Below, piece after piece: positions 45,064 to 54,612 of a stretch of 64,000 nt of DNA. Positions within the stretch are counted from its first letter, which is position 1; each line of letters opens with the position of its first letter. The DNA lies in NCBI RefSeq assembly GCF_006442795.2, contig NZ_CP083956.1, positions 2,147,501 through 2,211,500 of the forward strand, written 5' to 3'. The notes under the pieces are model-generated. The model did not search any database. It was not told the origin of the DNA and worked only from the letters and a program-made list of their open reading frames with translations. Made by a program: the position numbers and the translations under genes. Origin of the DNA: Mesorhizobium sp. B1-1-8. GTDB taxonomy: Bacteria; Pseudomonadota; Alphaproteobacteria; Rhizobiales; Rhizobiaceae.

Positions 45064-46536
45064 ATGACCGACGCTCTCTTCAGGAATTTCATCGACGGCC
45101 GCTTCGACGAGCCATCAGCTACCTTCGACAGCGTCGATCCGTCGACCGGCGCGCCATGGGCGAAGATGCCCGCGGCAAGCGAAGCCGACGTCGACCGTGC
45201 CGTCGAGGCCGCGCACCGCGAGTTGCACTCCGGACCTTGGGCCTCGATGACGGCGACCGCGCGCGGCAAATTGCTGGTCAGGCTCGGCGACCTCGTCGCC
45301 GCCAATGCCGGCCGTCTGGCCGAGTTGGAGACGCGTGACACCGGCAAGATCATCCGCGAGACCCGCGCCCAGATCGCCTATGTCGGCGACTATTACCGCT
45401 ACTATGGCGGGCTCGCCGACAAGCACGAAGGCGCGCATGTGCCGATCGATAAGGCGGATCTCGACGTCACCATCCGCCGCGAGCCGATCGGCGTCGTTGC
45501 GGCGGTGGTGCCGTGGAATTCGCAGCTCTTCCTCTCGGCGGTCAAGCTCGGCCCGGCGCTGGCCGCGGGCTGCACGGTGGTGCTCAAGGCCTCAGAGGAC
45601 GGCCCGGCGCCGCTGCTCGCCTTTGCCGAACTCGTACGGGAAACCGGCTTTCCCGCCGGAACCGTCAACATCCTCACCGGCTTCGGCCAGGATTGCGGCC
45701 GCCGCCTGACCAGCCATCCGATGGTCTCGCGCGTCGCCTTCACCGGCGGCCCCTCGACCGCCCGCGCCATCGTCCGGAACACGGCGGAAAACCTCGCCTA
45801 CACGACCCTCGAACTCGGCGGCAAGAGCCCGGTCGTTGTCTTCGCCGACGCCGATCTCGACAGCGCCGCCAACGCCGTCGTCGCAGGTATTTTCGCGGCG
45901 ACCGGCCAGAGTTGCGTCGCCGGGTCGCGGCTGCTCGTCGAAAGCGCTGTCAAGGACGAATTCCTCGCCCGGCTGAAGCGCAAGGCCGAGGGCATCCGCA
46001 TCGGCGACCCGCAAGACCCGACGACAGAGATGGGGCCTTTAGCCACACAGCGCCAGCGCGACCGGATCGAGACGATCGTCGCCGAAAGTATCGCCGCCGG
46101 CGGCGCGCTGATCACCGGCGGCAAGCGGCCGGAAATCGGCGCGGGCTTCTACTACGCGCCGACGATCGTCGATGCCGGCAACATCAACCTGCCCTGCGTT
46201 CGTGAGGAGCTGTTCGGGCCGGTGCTAAGCGTGCTTGCCTTCGATACAGAAGCCGAGGCGCTGGCGCTCGCCAACGACACGCCCTTCGGTCTCGCCTCCG
46301 GCGTCTTCACCTCAAATCTCGGCAAGGCGCATCGCATGGCGCGCGATATCCATGCCGGCGTCGTCTGGGTCAACACCTACCGCGCCGTCTCGCCGCTCGT
46401 CCCCTTCGGCGGCTACGGTCTGTCCGGTCTCGGCCGCGAAGGTGGGCTCGACGCCATCCGCGATTACACCCGCTCGAAATCGGTCTGGATCAAGATCTCG
46501 GACGAGCCGATCCCCGATCCTTTCGTCATGCGCTGA
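45064..46536 (+). CDS. NAD(P)-dependent aldehyde dehydrogenase
   Basis: A 490-residue ALDH with every key residue: Asn in VPWNSQ, Glu in LELGGKSP (general base), Cys in GQSCVAGSR (nucleophile), and the C-terminal LFGPVLSVLAFD and PFGGYGLSGLGREGG motifs. It should oxidise an aldehyde released by the monooxygenase/hydrolase steps to the carboxylic acid. ATG 45064 is preceded by a weak site; tight spacing suggests translational coupling with the LLM gene. Confidence 0.95.
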   Translation: MTDALFRNFIDGRFDEPSATFDSVDPSTGAPWAKMPAASEADVDRAVEAAHRELHSGPWASMTATARGKLLVRLGDLVAANAGRLAELETRDTGKIIRETRAQIAYVGDYYRYYGGLADKHEGAHVPIDKADLDVTIRREPIGVVAAVVPWNSQLFLSAVKLGPALAAGCTVVLKASEDGPAPLLAFAELVRETGFPAGTVNILTGFGQDCGRRLTSHPMVSRVAFTGGPSTARAIVRNTAENLAYTTLELGGKSPVVVFADADLDSAANAVVAGIFAATGQSCVAGSRLLVESAVKDEFLARLKRKAEGIRIGDPQDPTTEMGPLATQRQRDRIETIVAESIAAGGALITGGKRPEIGAGFYYAPTIVDAGNINLPCVREELFGPVLSVLAFDTEAEALALANDTPFGLASGVFTSNLGKAHRMARDIHAGVVWVNTYRAVSPLVPFGGYGLSGLGREGGLDAIRDYTRSKSVWIKISDEPIPDPFVMR

Positions 46537-46602
46537 GGCCGTATGACGAGGGTGCACAGACAAGAACAAAGAAACGGAACAGAGAAATCAGAGGAGAATG
46601 AC

Positions 46603-47607
46603 ATGAAACTGATCTTAGCCGGCGTCCTCGCCGGACTGCTTTCGGCGAGCGCCGCCAAGGCCGATGAAATGGTGTTCACCAGCTGGGGTGGGACGACCCA
46701 GGAGGCCCAGACCAAGTCCTGGGCCGAGCCCTTCACCGCCTCGTCAGGCATCAAGGTGCTGCAGGACGGACCAACCGACTACGGCAAGCTGAAAGCCATG
46801 GTCGACGCCAAAAACTTGACTTGGGACGTCGTCGACGTCGAGATGGATTTCGCCATCAAGGCGGCCAAGGACGGGCTGCTCGAGCCGATCGACTTCGCCG
46901 TCGTGCCGAAGGCAGACCTCGATCCCCGTTTCAGCAATGAATATGCCGTCGGCAGCTTCTACTATTCCTTCGTGCTTGCCTGGAACAAGGGCGCCGTCTC
47001 CGGCGAACCGACGAGCTGGGCCGACATGTTCGACACCAAGAAGTTTCCCGGAAAGCGCACCTTCTACAAATGGTCGGCGCCAGGTGTGATCGAGGTCGCG
47101 CTGCTCGCCGACGGCGTTCCGGCCGACAAGCTCTATCCGCTCGACCTCGACCGCGCTTTCAAGAAGCTCGACACGATCAAGTCGGACATCGTGTGGTGGG
47201 GCGGCGGCGCGGAGTCGCAGCAGCTCATCGCTTCGGGCGAGGCTGCCTTCGGCCAGCTCTGGAACGGCCGTGTCTTCGCGCTTGAAAAGGACGGCGCCGA
47301 TGTCGGCGTCTCCTGGAACCAGAACCTCACCGCAGCCGACGTTCTCGTCGTCCCGAAGGGCGCCAAGAACAAGGACAGCGCCATGAAGTTCCTCGCCGCC
47401 GCCACCAGCCCGACCGGCCAGGCGAAGTTCGCCGAGGCGAGCGGCTACGCGCCGATCAACACCAAGGCCAAAGCCGAGATGGCCGCCGATGTTGTCAAGG
47501 GCCTGCCCGACGCCCATGTCGACGGCCAGATCAACCTCGACATGAACTACTGGGCCGAGCATCGCGACGAGATCGCCACGCGCTGGTACGCCTGGCAGAC
47601 CAAGTAG
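46603..47607 (+). CDS. ABC transporter substrate-binding protein (PotD-like)
   Basis: A 334-residue periplasmic binding protein. The signal peptide MKLILAGVLAGLLSASAAKA is followed by DEMVFTSWGGTTQEAQTKSW. Other family marks are KVLQDGPTDYGKLKAMVD, VLAWNKGAVSGEPTSWADMFDTKKFPG and QLWNGRVFAL. ATG 46603 follows GAGGAGAATGAC. It feeds the two permeases and the ATPase downstream. Related to, but clearly distinct from, the binding protein at 38.1 kb, so the cargo contains two separate importers. Confidence 0.92.
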   Translation: MKLILAGVLAGLLSASAAKADEMVFTSWGGTTQEAQTKSWAEPFTASSGIKVLQDGPTDYGKLKAMVDAKNLTWDVVDVEMDFAIKAAKDGLLEPIDFAVVPKADLDPRFSNEYAVGSFYYSFVLAWNKGAVSGEPTSWADMFDTKKFPGKRTFYKWSAPGVIEVALLADGVPADKLYPLDLDRAFKKLDTIKSDIVWWGGGAESQQLIASGEAAFGQLWNGRVFALEKDGADVGVSWNQNLTAADVLVVPKGAKNKDSAMKFLAAATSPTGQAKFAEASGYAPINTKAKAEMAADVVKGLPDAHVDGQINLDMNYWAEHRDEIATRWYAWQTK

Positions 47608-47668
47608 CGCCATAGGAAACTGGCAGGGCGCGGCGCACCGCGCCCTGCCGGGACAGCGGAACCGCTCG

Positions 47669-48529
47669 ATGCAAGGAATCTCTCTCAGACGCGGCTCGAT
47701 CGCCGGCCTGCCGACCGGCAGCGGCGGCGCCTTGCCGGGCTTGATCCTTGTCGGCCTGTTCTTCATCGTGCCGGTCGTCGCTTTGCTGCTGCGCAGCGTC
47801 ACCGACCCCGAGCCCGGCCTGCAGAACTACGCCGCGCTGTTCGGCAGCGGCACCTATGTGCGCGTGTTCCTCAACACTTTCCTGGTCGCTGCCGTCGTTA
47901 CCGCCGTCACCATCGTCGTGGCGTTTCCGGTTGCCTGGATGCTGGCGATCATGCCGCCGGCGCTCGGCTCGATCGTCTTCGGTATCATCATCCTGTCGAT
48001 GTGGACCAACCTTCTCACCCGCACCTATGCGTGGATGGTGCTGCTGCAGCGCACCGGGGTGATCAACCGGGCGCTGATGGGGCTCGGCATCATCCATGAG
48101 CCGCTGCCGCTCATCAACAATCTGACCGGCGTCACCATCGGCATGGTCTACATCATGCTGCCTTTCATGATCCTGCCGCTGGTCGGCACGCTGCGCGCGA
48201 TCGATCCGATGACGCTGCGCGCCGCCGCCCTTTGCGGGGCTACCCCGTCCCAGGCATTCCGCCGGGTCCTCTTGCCGCTGTCGCTTCCAGGCATCGCCGC
48301 CGGCGGGCTGATGGTCTTCGTGATGTCGCTTGGCTACTTCGTGACGCCGGCTCTGCTCGGCGGTACGTCCAACATGATGCTCGCCGAGATGATTGCCCAG
48401 ACGGTGCAGTCGCTGCTCAACTGGGGACTCGGCAGTGCGGCCGCTTTCGTACTCCTGGTCGTCACCATGGCGCTCTACGCGCTCCAGCTTCGCCTCGTCG
48501 GCGCCAGGCGCCCAGCCGGAGGGCTCTGA
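47669..48529 (+). CDS. ABC transporter permease (PotB-like)
   Basis: A 286-residue membrane protein with about six helices, the periplasmic DPEPGLQNYAALFGSG loop, and the cytoplasmic coupling loop TLRAAALCGATPSQAFRRVLLPLSLPG. Start MQGISLRRGSIAGLPTG at 47669. One base separates its stop from the next permease gene. Inner-membrane channel of the second importer. Confidence 0.92.
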   Translation: MQGISLRRGSIAGLPTGSGGALPGLILVGLFFIVPVVALLLRSVTDPEPGLQNYAALFGSGTYVRVFLNTFLVAAVVTAVTIVVAFPVAWMLAIMPPALGSIVFGIIILSMWTNLLTRTYAWMVLLQRTGVINRALMGLGIIHEPLPLINNLTGVTIGMVYIMLPFMILPLVGTLRAIDPMTLRAAALCGATPSQAFRRVLLPLSLPGIAAGGLMVFVMSLGYFVTPALLGGTSNMMLAEMIAQTVQSLLNWGLGSAAAFVLLVVTMALYALQLRLVGARRPAGGL

Positions 48530-48530
48530 C

Positions 48531-49331
48531 ATGCTGCTCGACTATGAAAGGCTCGGATGGTTGCGCGCGGCGCTTGGCGGCTTCACCGCGCTGGTCGCCG
48601 CTTTCCTTCTGCTGCCGGTGGTCTTCATCGTCCTGCTGTCGTTCGGCTCGTCGCGCTGGCTGGCCTTTCCGCCGCCCGGCTGGACGCTGAAATGGTACCA
48701 GGAACTGCTGGCCGATCCGACCCGGATCGACGCGGCTCTGACCAGCGCGCGCATCGCCGCGATGACCGCCATCCTCTCGGTGCTGATCGGCTTGCTTGCA
48801 TCCTTCAGCCTGGTCAGGGGCGAGTTTCCCGGACGACAGTTGCTGCGTGCGCTGCTGCTGACGCCGATGGTGCTGCCGGTCGTGGTTTTCGCCATCGCCG
48901 TTTACGCCTTCTTCCTGCGCCTCGGCCTTGCCGGCACCACGGTCGGCTTCGTCATCGCCCACACCATACTGGCGCTGCCCTTCGCCATCATTCCGATCGC
49001 GACCGCGCTCGAGGGCTTCGATAAATCCATCGAGGACGCAGCGATCGTCTGCGGCGCCAGCCCGCTGCAGGCGAGGCTCAGAATCACGCTGCCCTCGATC
49101 CGCATCGGCATCTTCTCGGCCGCAATCTTTTCGTTCCTCGCCTCCTGGGACGAGGTGGTGGTGGCGATCTTCATGGCAAGCCCGACATTGCAGACCTTGC
49201 CGGTGAAGATCTGGGGCAGCCTGCGCGCGGACCTGAGCCCGGTCGTCGCCGCCGCCTCCAGCCTGCTCGTCGGCCTCACCCTTTGCCTGATGATCGTGAC
49301 CGCACTCCTTCGCAGAAAACTGTCCAGATGA
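48531..49331 (+). CDS. ABC transporter permease (PotC-like)
   Basis: A 266-residue permease with six helices. It has the PotC-type segment FPPPGWTLKWYQELLADPTR and coupling loop SIEDAAIVCGASPLQARLRITLPSI. ATG 48531 directly follows the upstream stop; its own stop overlaps the ATPase start (ATGA). Partner of the PotB-like permease. Confidence 0.92.
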   Translation: MLLDYERLGWLRAALGGFTALVAAFLLLPVVFIVLLSFGSSRWLAFPPPGWTLKWYQELLADPTRIDAALTSARIAAMTAILSVLIGLLASFSLVRGEFPGRQLLRALLLTPMVLPVVVFAIAVYAFFLRLGLAGTTVGFVIAHTILALPFAIIPIATALEGFDKSIEDAAIVCGASPLQARLRITLPSIRIGIFSAAIFSFLASWDEVVVAIFMASPTLQTLPVKIWGSLRADLSPVVAAASSLLVGLTLCLMIVTALLRRKLSR

Positions 49332-50401
49332 CCCGGCCATTCCTGTCCATACGCGCGGTGAGAAAGACGTTCGGTGGCTTCGTAGCCGTCCATGACGTCA
49401 CCATCGATGTTCCCAAGGGCGAATTCCTAACCTTCCTGGGACCGTCCGGCTCCGGCAAGTCGACGACGCTCTATGCGATCGCAGGCTTCCAGGACCCGAC
49501 GTCGGGCGACGTGCTGCTCGAAGACAAGTCGCTGCTTGCCGTACCTTCCCATAAACGCAATATCGGTATGGTCTTCCAGCGCTATACACTGTTTCCGCAT
49601 CTGAGCGTTGCCGAGAACGTGGCGTTTCCGCTGCGCGTGCGCCGCAGGCCGGACCGCGAGGTGAAACGCAAGGTCGCCGACATGCTCGCGCTGGTGCGCC
49701 TGGACAGTTTCGCCGAGCGCTATCCGGGTGCGCTGTCGGGCGGCCAGCAGCAGCGCGTGGCGCTTGCCCGCGCGCTCGCTTACGATCCACCGATCCTTCT
49801 GATGGACGAGCCGCTGTCGGCGCTCGACAAGAAGTTGCGCCAGGAAATCCAGGCTGAGATCCGCCGCATCCACCGCGAGACGGGGGTGACCATCCTCTAT
49901 GTCACGCACGACCAGGAGGAGGCTCTGCATCTTTCCGATCGGATCGCCCTGTTCAGGAGCGGGCGCATCGCGCAGATCGGCACCGGCGAGGACCTCTATC
50001 TGAGGCCCACGAGCGAATTCGTCGCGGGCTTCATCGGCAACTCCAATTTCCTGCCGGCGGAGCATCTGGAGACCGAGAGCGGCGCGGCCACCGTGCGGCT
50101 GGCCGATGGCTCGATCGTCAGGGGCGTAAAGACCACGCAAGTCCTCGATCGCGGCCAGAAGGCCAGGCTGATGGTGCGGCCGGAAGCATTCCGCCTCATC
50201 GCTACACCGGGAAACGCTGCGCTCACCGTTGAAATCGTCGACGCCGCCTTCTTTGGCGACCGCCGCCGCGTCGTGGCGCGCACTGCGTCGGGCGAGGAGA
50301 TCGACGTCAGGCCGACCTCGGACGCGGCGCAACCGGACGGCCCGGCATCGGGTCGACGCATCTTCTTCGATCCTGCTTCCGCCTTCCTGTTTCCAGCCTG
50401 A
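49328..50401 (+). CDS. ABC transporter ATP-binding protein (PotA-like)
   Basis: A 357-residue ATPase with Walker A FLGPSGSGKSTTL, signature LSGGQQQRVALARA, Walker B ILLMDEPLSALD and switch His in THDQEEAL, plus a C-terminal TOBE domain. ATG 49328 overlaps the permease stop. It closes the nine-gene GntR-controlled cluster; no clear terminator follows before the RBS hairpin at 50521. Confidence 0.95.
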   Translation: MTRPFLSIRAVRKTFGGFVAVHDVTIDVPKGEFLTFLGPSGSGKSTTLYAIAGFQDPTSGDVLLEDKSLLAVPSHKRNIGMVFQRYTLFPHLSVAENVAFPLRVRRRPDREVKRKVADMLALVRLDSFAERYPGALSGGQQQRVALARALAYDPPILLMDEPLSALDKKLRQEIQAEIRRIHRETGVTILYVTHDQEEALHLSDRIALFRSGRIAQIGTGEDLYLRPTSEFVAGFIGNSNFLPAEHLETESGAATVRLADGSIVRGVKTTQVLDRGQKARLMVRPEAFRLIATPGNAALTVEIVDAAFFGDRRRVVARTASGEEIDVRPTSDAAQPDGPASGRRIFFDPASAFLFPA

Positions 50402-50520
50402 ATGCCTGATTTGGTCAGATCACGTCGATCGCCGCGGAGGCTGACGGATAGCTTCTGAAAGCTCGCATCTCGAAGCCGCCGGTCGGCAAACGGCCTATCC
50501 CAACCGAGTCACAGCCTAAG

Positions 50521-50558
50521 CGTTTCTCCCCTGGCCAATCATGGCCGAAGGAGAAACG
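50521..50558 (+). promoter_or_regulatory. Hairpin sequestering the ribosome binding site of the integrase remnant
   Basis: CGTTTCTCC (50521-50529) pairs with GGAGAAACG (50550-50558), reinforced by inner GGCC / GGCC around AATCAT. The AAGGAG ribosome binding site lies in the 3' arm, and the start codon follows two bases after the stem. Such a structure would silence read-through translation of the downstream gene. Confidence 0.7.
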
Positions 50559-50560
50559 AA

Positions 50561-51138
50561 ATGGGACATTCGCATTATGACCCCATCGCTCCCGATCGCC
50601 GCGCGTGGAACGCGGGCAAGAAGGTTGGAACGAAACGCCCGCTGAAATCTCGGCAGATATGGGCGATCCGATTCTTTCTCGATCGGGAACGGCGCTTGCG
50701 CGATCGCGCCCTCTTCGATCTAGCAATCGACAGCAAGTTGCGAGGCTGCGATCTCGTCAAGATCAAGATCGGCACCTTGGTTCTCGGGCAGGAAATTCGG
50801 ACCCGCGCGACGGTCGTGCAACAGAAGACAGGCTGGAACGGCGCGGCGGTACGGTCGACGACTATGCATTCCCGAGCAGGATCGACCCAAAAGGTCACAT
50901 GAGCACGAGGCAGTATGCCCGCCTCGTGGACGAATGGGTTGTGGCTATCGGACTTCGACCTCAGGAATACGGCACACACTCACTTCGCCGAACGAAAGCC
51001 TCAATCATTTACAAGGCGACGGGCAATCTCCGAGCGGTTCAGATCCTGCTTGGTCACGCCAAGATCGAGAACACAATCCGGTATCTCGGTGTCGACGTAG
51101 AAGATGCCCTCGAACTCGCCGAGGCCACCGAAGTCTAA
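50561..51138 (+). pseudogene. Short tyrosine recombinase gene with internal deletion and frameshift
   Basis: The first frame starts MGHSHYDPIAPDRRAWNAGK and runs through WAIRFFLDRERRLRDRALFD, with the expected Arg region LAIDSKLRGCDLVKIKI, to VVQQKTG. Coding then continues in another frame from LERRGGTVDDYAFPS to HSLRRTKASIIYKATGNLRA, GHAKIENTIRYLG and the stop at 51138. Compared with intact relatives, about 50-60 bases around the junction near 50830 are missing. The catalytic H-x-x-R, GH and Tyr survive in the 3' part. It marks the outer side of the metabolic cargo and may be a relic of the element that brought it. Confidence 0.75.
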
Positions 51139-51438
51139 CCAGAAGCGGCTCCATTTCCGAATGGAGCCGTGGATGCTAAGCGCCCATATCGGTCGCTAGA
51201 CGGGCAGTTTGGGATTTCCGAAACCTGCCGTTCGTGCCCACCTCTACGTCACATCGTCCTTTGCCCAGCCCGCCCGCGGGGCGACTGTTTCCCAGTCCGG
51301 GAGACAGTCTTCGCCGCAGAAACGCCATCCGCGCGCCGCGCGCGAGCTGCTGGCCCGACAGCCGCTGTCGGGACGGGGGTCGCGGCCGAAGGGAAATATC
51401 TATAGGCTGGAAACGACGCCACCAAGGACGGCAAGAAC
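51139..51438. other. Intergenic region before the CheB-CheR kinase
   Basis: 300 bp of GC-rich sequence with no convincing gene, terminator or palindrome that I can see. It may hold the kinase promoter. Confidence 0.4.
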
Positions 51439-54400
51439 ATGGCAGGGGCACCACCCAACGACGGCGATAGGCCTGCCGACGATAACGCTGAAGCGAAAGC
51501 GAAGAACAACACGCCCCCCATCGTGGGTATCGGGTCATCGGCCGGAGGCGTGGCCGCTCTGCAGAAGCTTGTCAGCAACATACCGGCGGACAGCGGCATC
51601 GCCTGGGTGCTTATCCAGCACATGGCGCCGGATCGGCCGAGCGAACTCGCGAGCATTCTTGCGCGCAAGGCAGAGTTACCAGTGGAGGAGGTTACGCACG
51701 ACACGCACATCGAGGCTAACAAGATCTATCTGATCGCGCCGGGGCAAGTGATGACGATCCGCGAGGGCGTGCTACGCCCCGCGCAGGACGGCGACCCACT
51801 CGCGCGGCGCACCAGCATCGACGCCTTCCTTGTCTCGCTCGCCGAGGATCAGGGGGAGCATAGCGGCTGCGCCCTTCTGTCAGGGGCGGGCACCGATGGG
51901 ACTCTCGGCCTCAAGGCGGTGAAGGAGGCGGGCGGGCTGACCCTGACCCAGACGCTTCAGACGGCCGAATACGACAGCATGCTGCTGAGCGCCACGCGCA
52001 CCGGCCTCGTCGACCGCGAGGCCGACGTCGCCGACATGCCCGGGCTCTTCGCCGACTTCCTCGTACGGCGGATGCCTATCACGCGCGATGTCGAGGTCGC
52101 AGATGGCGAGAGGCGCGAGATCTGCGACGTGCTTCGCCGCGCCACCGGCCACGATTTCACCGACTACAAGTCGAGCACGATCGACCGGCGCATCCGCCGG
52201 CGAATGCAGATGCAGGGCATCGACACGATGTCCGCGTATGTCGACCTGATGCGCGACGACCGGCGGGAGCCCGAGCGCCTGTTCCGCGATCTGCTGATCG
52301 GCGTTACCCAATTCTTCCGCGATACCGACTGGTTCGCGGCGCTGGCCGCGAAGGTACTCGGCCCGATGATGGAGGAAAAGACCGAGGACGACGAGGTGCG
52401 CGTCTGGGTTCCGGGTTGCGCCACGGGCGAGGAGGCCTACAGCTTGGCGATCCTGTTTCAGGAGACCCGGGCGCAGATGGAGAGCCCGCCGGAGGTGAAA
52501 ATCTTCGGCAGCGATATCGACGAGGCCGCCCTGCATTTCGCCCGTATCGGCCGCTATCCGCACAGCATCGCCGCCGATGTCAACGAGGAGCGGCTGGAGC
52601 GGTTCTTCGAGAAGGAGGATGGCCACTACACCATCCGTCCGCAACTGCGCGAGATGTGCCTGTTCGCCCAGCACAATCTTCTGCGCGACCCACCGTTCTC
52701 GCGCATTGACCTGCTCTCATGCCGGAACGTGCTGATCTACATGAACCCGGGATTGCAGAAGCGGCTAATGCCGGTGTTCCATTACGCGCTCCGGCCCGGT
52801 GGCTTCCTGTTCCTCGGCCCTGCCGAGAACGCGGGGCATGACAAGCTCTTCGGTGAGTTCGACCGGAAGCACCGCATCTTCCGCCGGTTGGGCGAGACCG
52901 CGCGGCTGCCCGAGTTTCCTATCGCCGGCGGCGACGGCAAGAATCGTCAGCAGATGCAACGGCAGGACGGCGCCACGAAACCTGCCGTAAGCGATCCGGC
53001 ATTCCGTACTGCGCAAAAACTGCTTGAGCGCTACACGCCGGCCTATGTCATAGTCGATGGCGACTTCGAGATCCTCGATGCTTCGACGGGCACCGGCGCC
53101 TTCCTCGAACTGCCGCGCGGCCGGCCGAAGGCGAATCTGGCCGCGATGGCGCGCACCGAACTGGCCGTGGACATCAAGGCGGCCGTCGCGAAGGTGCTGA
53201 CCTCGGGCGAGCGGCTCGTGCGCGATGATCTGATCGTAGGCCATGACGAAGAGCGCCGCTACCTTACTCTGATCGTGGAGCCCCTGACCCGGGCCGACGC
53301 GAGCGAGCGCCGTTGTCTCGTCGTCTTTCAGGCAGGAGCCGCCGCGATGGCGGAGACCACCGAGCGGGCAAGGCAGCGAGGCGGCGACGAGGAACTCGTA
53401 CGCGCGCTGGAGCTGGAGCTTCAGACGACGAAGGAACGGCTGCAGAGCACGCTGGAGGAGTTGGAAACCTCGAACGAGGAACTTCGCACCTCGAACGAGG
53501 AACTCTCGTCGGTAAACGAAGAACTGCAGTCCTCCAATGAGGAACTGGAAACCTCGAAGGAGGAACTGCAGTCGATCAATGAGGAGCTTCGCACGGTCAA
53601 CAACGAGCTTTCGACGCGGGTTGAGGAGCTGAGCCGCGCCAACAGCGATCTGAAGAACCTTTTCTCCAACACCCGCATAGCGATGCTCTTTCTTGATGCC
53701 GAGTTCCGCATCCGCAATTTCACGCCGCCGGCCAAGCCGCTCTTCCGGTTGCGCGACCACGACATGGGGCGGCCACTGGACGAACTCGCCGGCGGCGTCG
53801 ACCTCGGCCCCCTGAAGCAGCAGGTGGCGGAAGTCATCCGCAGCGGGGAGCAGATCGAGAAGGAGGTCGAGGTGCGAAACGGTGAGCCCCAGACGCTGAT
53901 CATGCGCATGCTGCCCTATCGCGGCGAGAACGACGTGATTCAGGGTGCCGTTCTCACATTCATCGACATCACCGAGCACAAGCGGTCTGAAGAGCGGCTC
54001 TCAGACATGGTGTCCGAGCTGAACCATCGGGTGAAGAACAACCTGGCCAGTGTGCAGTCCATGATCCGTCAGGCGGCCAAACACACAGAGACGAAGGACG
54101 AGCTACACAAGGTGCTCACGGGCCAGCTACACGCAACGGCCGCATCGCACGACATCCTCTCGCGCGGCGACTGGAAGAGCGCCAGGCTGCGTGACCTCGT
54201 CGGCGCCGTCTTGTCCCCCTTCGTCGGCGAGGGGCTCGACGGGCTGAGCATCCAAGGACCCGAGGTCCATCTGACGCCGCAGGTCGTGGTCGCGCTCGGG
54301 CTGATCCTGCATGAGCTCGCCACGAACGCGTCGAAGTACGGCGCGTGGTCCACCGGGACGGGACGGGTTTCGTTGAACTGGACTCGAGTCACGACCGACG

Positions 54401-54609
54401 GCGACGAGATGAGGATCGAATGGGCGGAAAGCGGCGGCCCGCCCGTTGCGCCGCCCCAGAGCAATGGTTTCGGCCTCAAGTTCGTCTCGCGGTCTACCCA
54501 GCACGAACTTCGCGGCACCTGCGACCATCAGTTTCCCTCCGCCGGCTACCGCTGCGTCATAGTCGCGCCTGCAAAAGCCATGTTGATGGATCGCGATGAA
54601 AATCGCTGA
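51439..54609 (+). CDS. CheB/CheR-fused HWE-type sensor histidine kinase
   Basis: A 1056-residue multidomain signalling protein. CheB methylesterase (about 27-205) has intact triad regions (IGSSAGGV, IQHMAPD, SGAGTDGT). CheR methyltransferase (about 215-480) has the SAM motif VPGCATGEEAYSLAIL and LLSCRNVLIYMN. Then come PAS-like domains separated by a Glu/Leu-rich coiled coil (about 650-720) with repeated ELETSNEEL-like units, and a C-terminal HWE kinase: H-box ELNHRVKNNLASVQSM, N-box LILHELATNASKYGA, G-box GFGLKFV. No transmembrane segment, so cytoplasmic. A receiver gene follows on the opposite strand and is its likely partner. Signal unknown. Confidence 0.93.
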   Translation: MAGAPPNDGDRPADDNAEAKAKNNTPPIVGIGSSAGGVAALQKLVSNIPADSGIAWVLIQHMAPDRPSELASILARKAELPVEEVTHDTHIEANKIYLIAPGQVMTIREGVLRPAQDGDPLARRTSIDAFLVSLAEDQGEHSGCALLSGAGTDGTLGLKAVKEAGGLTLTQTLQTAEYDSMLLSATRTGLVDREADVADMPGLFADFLVRRMPITRDVEVADGERREICDVLRRATGHDFTDYKSSTIDRRIRRRMQMQGIDTMSAYVDLMRDDRREPERLFRDLLIGVTQFFRDTDWFAALAAKVLGPMMEEKTEDDEVRVWVPGCATGEEAYSLAILFQETRAQMESPPEVKIFGSDIDEAALHFARIGRYPHSIAADVNEERLERFFEKEDGHYTIRPQLREMCLFAQHNLLRDPPFSRIDLLSCRNVLIYMNPGLQKRLMPVFHYALRPGGFLFLGPAENAGHDKLFGEFDRKHRIFRRLGETARLPEFPIAGGDGKNRQQMQRQDGATKPAVSDPAFRTAQKLLERYTPAYVIVDGDFEILDASTGTGAFLELPRGRPKANLAAMARTELAVDIKAAVAKVLTSGERLVRDDLIVGHDEERRYLTLIVEPLTRADASERRCLVVFQAGAAAMAETTERARQRGGDEELVRALELELQTTKERLQSTLEELETSNEELRTSNEELSSVNEELQSSNEELETSKEELQSINEELRTVNNELSTRVEELSRANSDLKNLFSNTRIAMLFLDAEFRIRNFTPPAKPLFRLRDHDMGRPLDELAGGVDLGPLKQQVAEVIRSGEQIEKEVEVRNGEPQTLIMRMLPYRGENDVIQGAVLTFIDITEHKRSEERLSDMVSELNHRVKNNLASVQSMIRQAAKHTETKDELHKVLTGQLHATAASHDILSRGDWKSARLRDLVGAVLSPFVGEGLDGLSIQGPEVHLTPQVVVALGLILHELATNASKYGAWSTGTGRVSLNWTRVTTDGDEMRIEWAESGGPPVAPPQSNGFGLKFVSRSTQHELRGTCDHQFPSAGYRCVIVAPAKAMLMDRDENR

Positions 54610-54612
54610 GGC

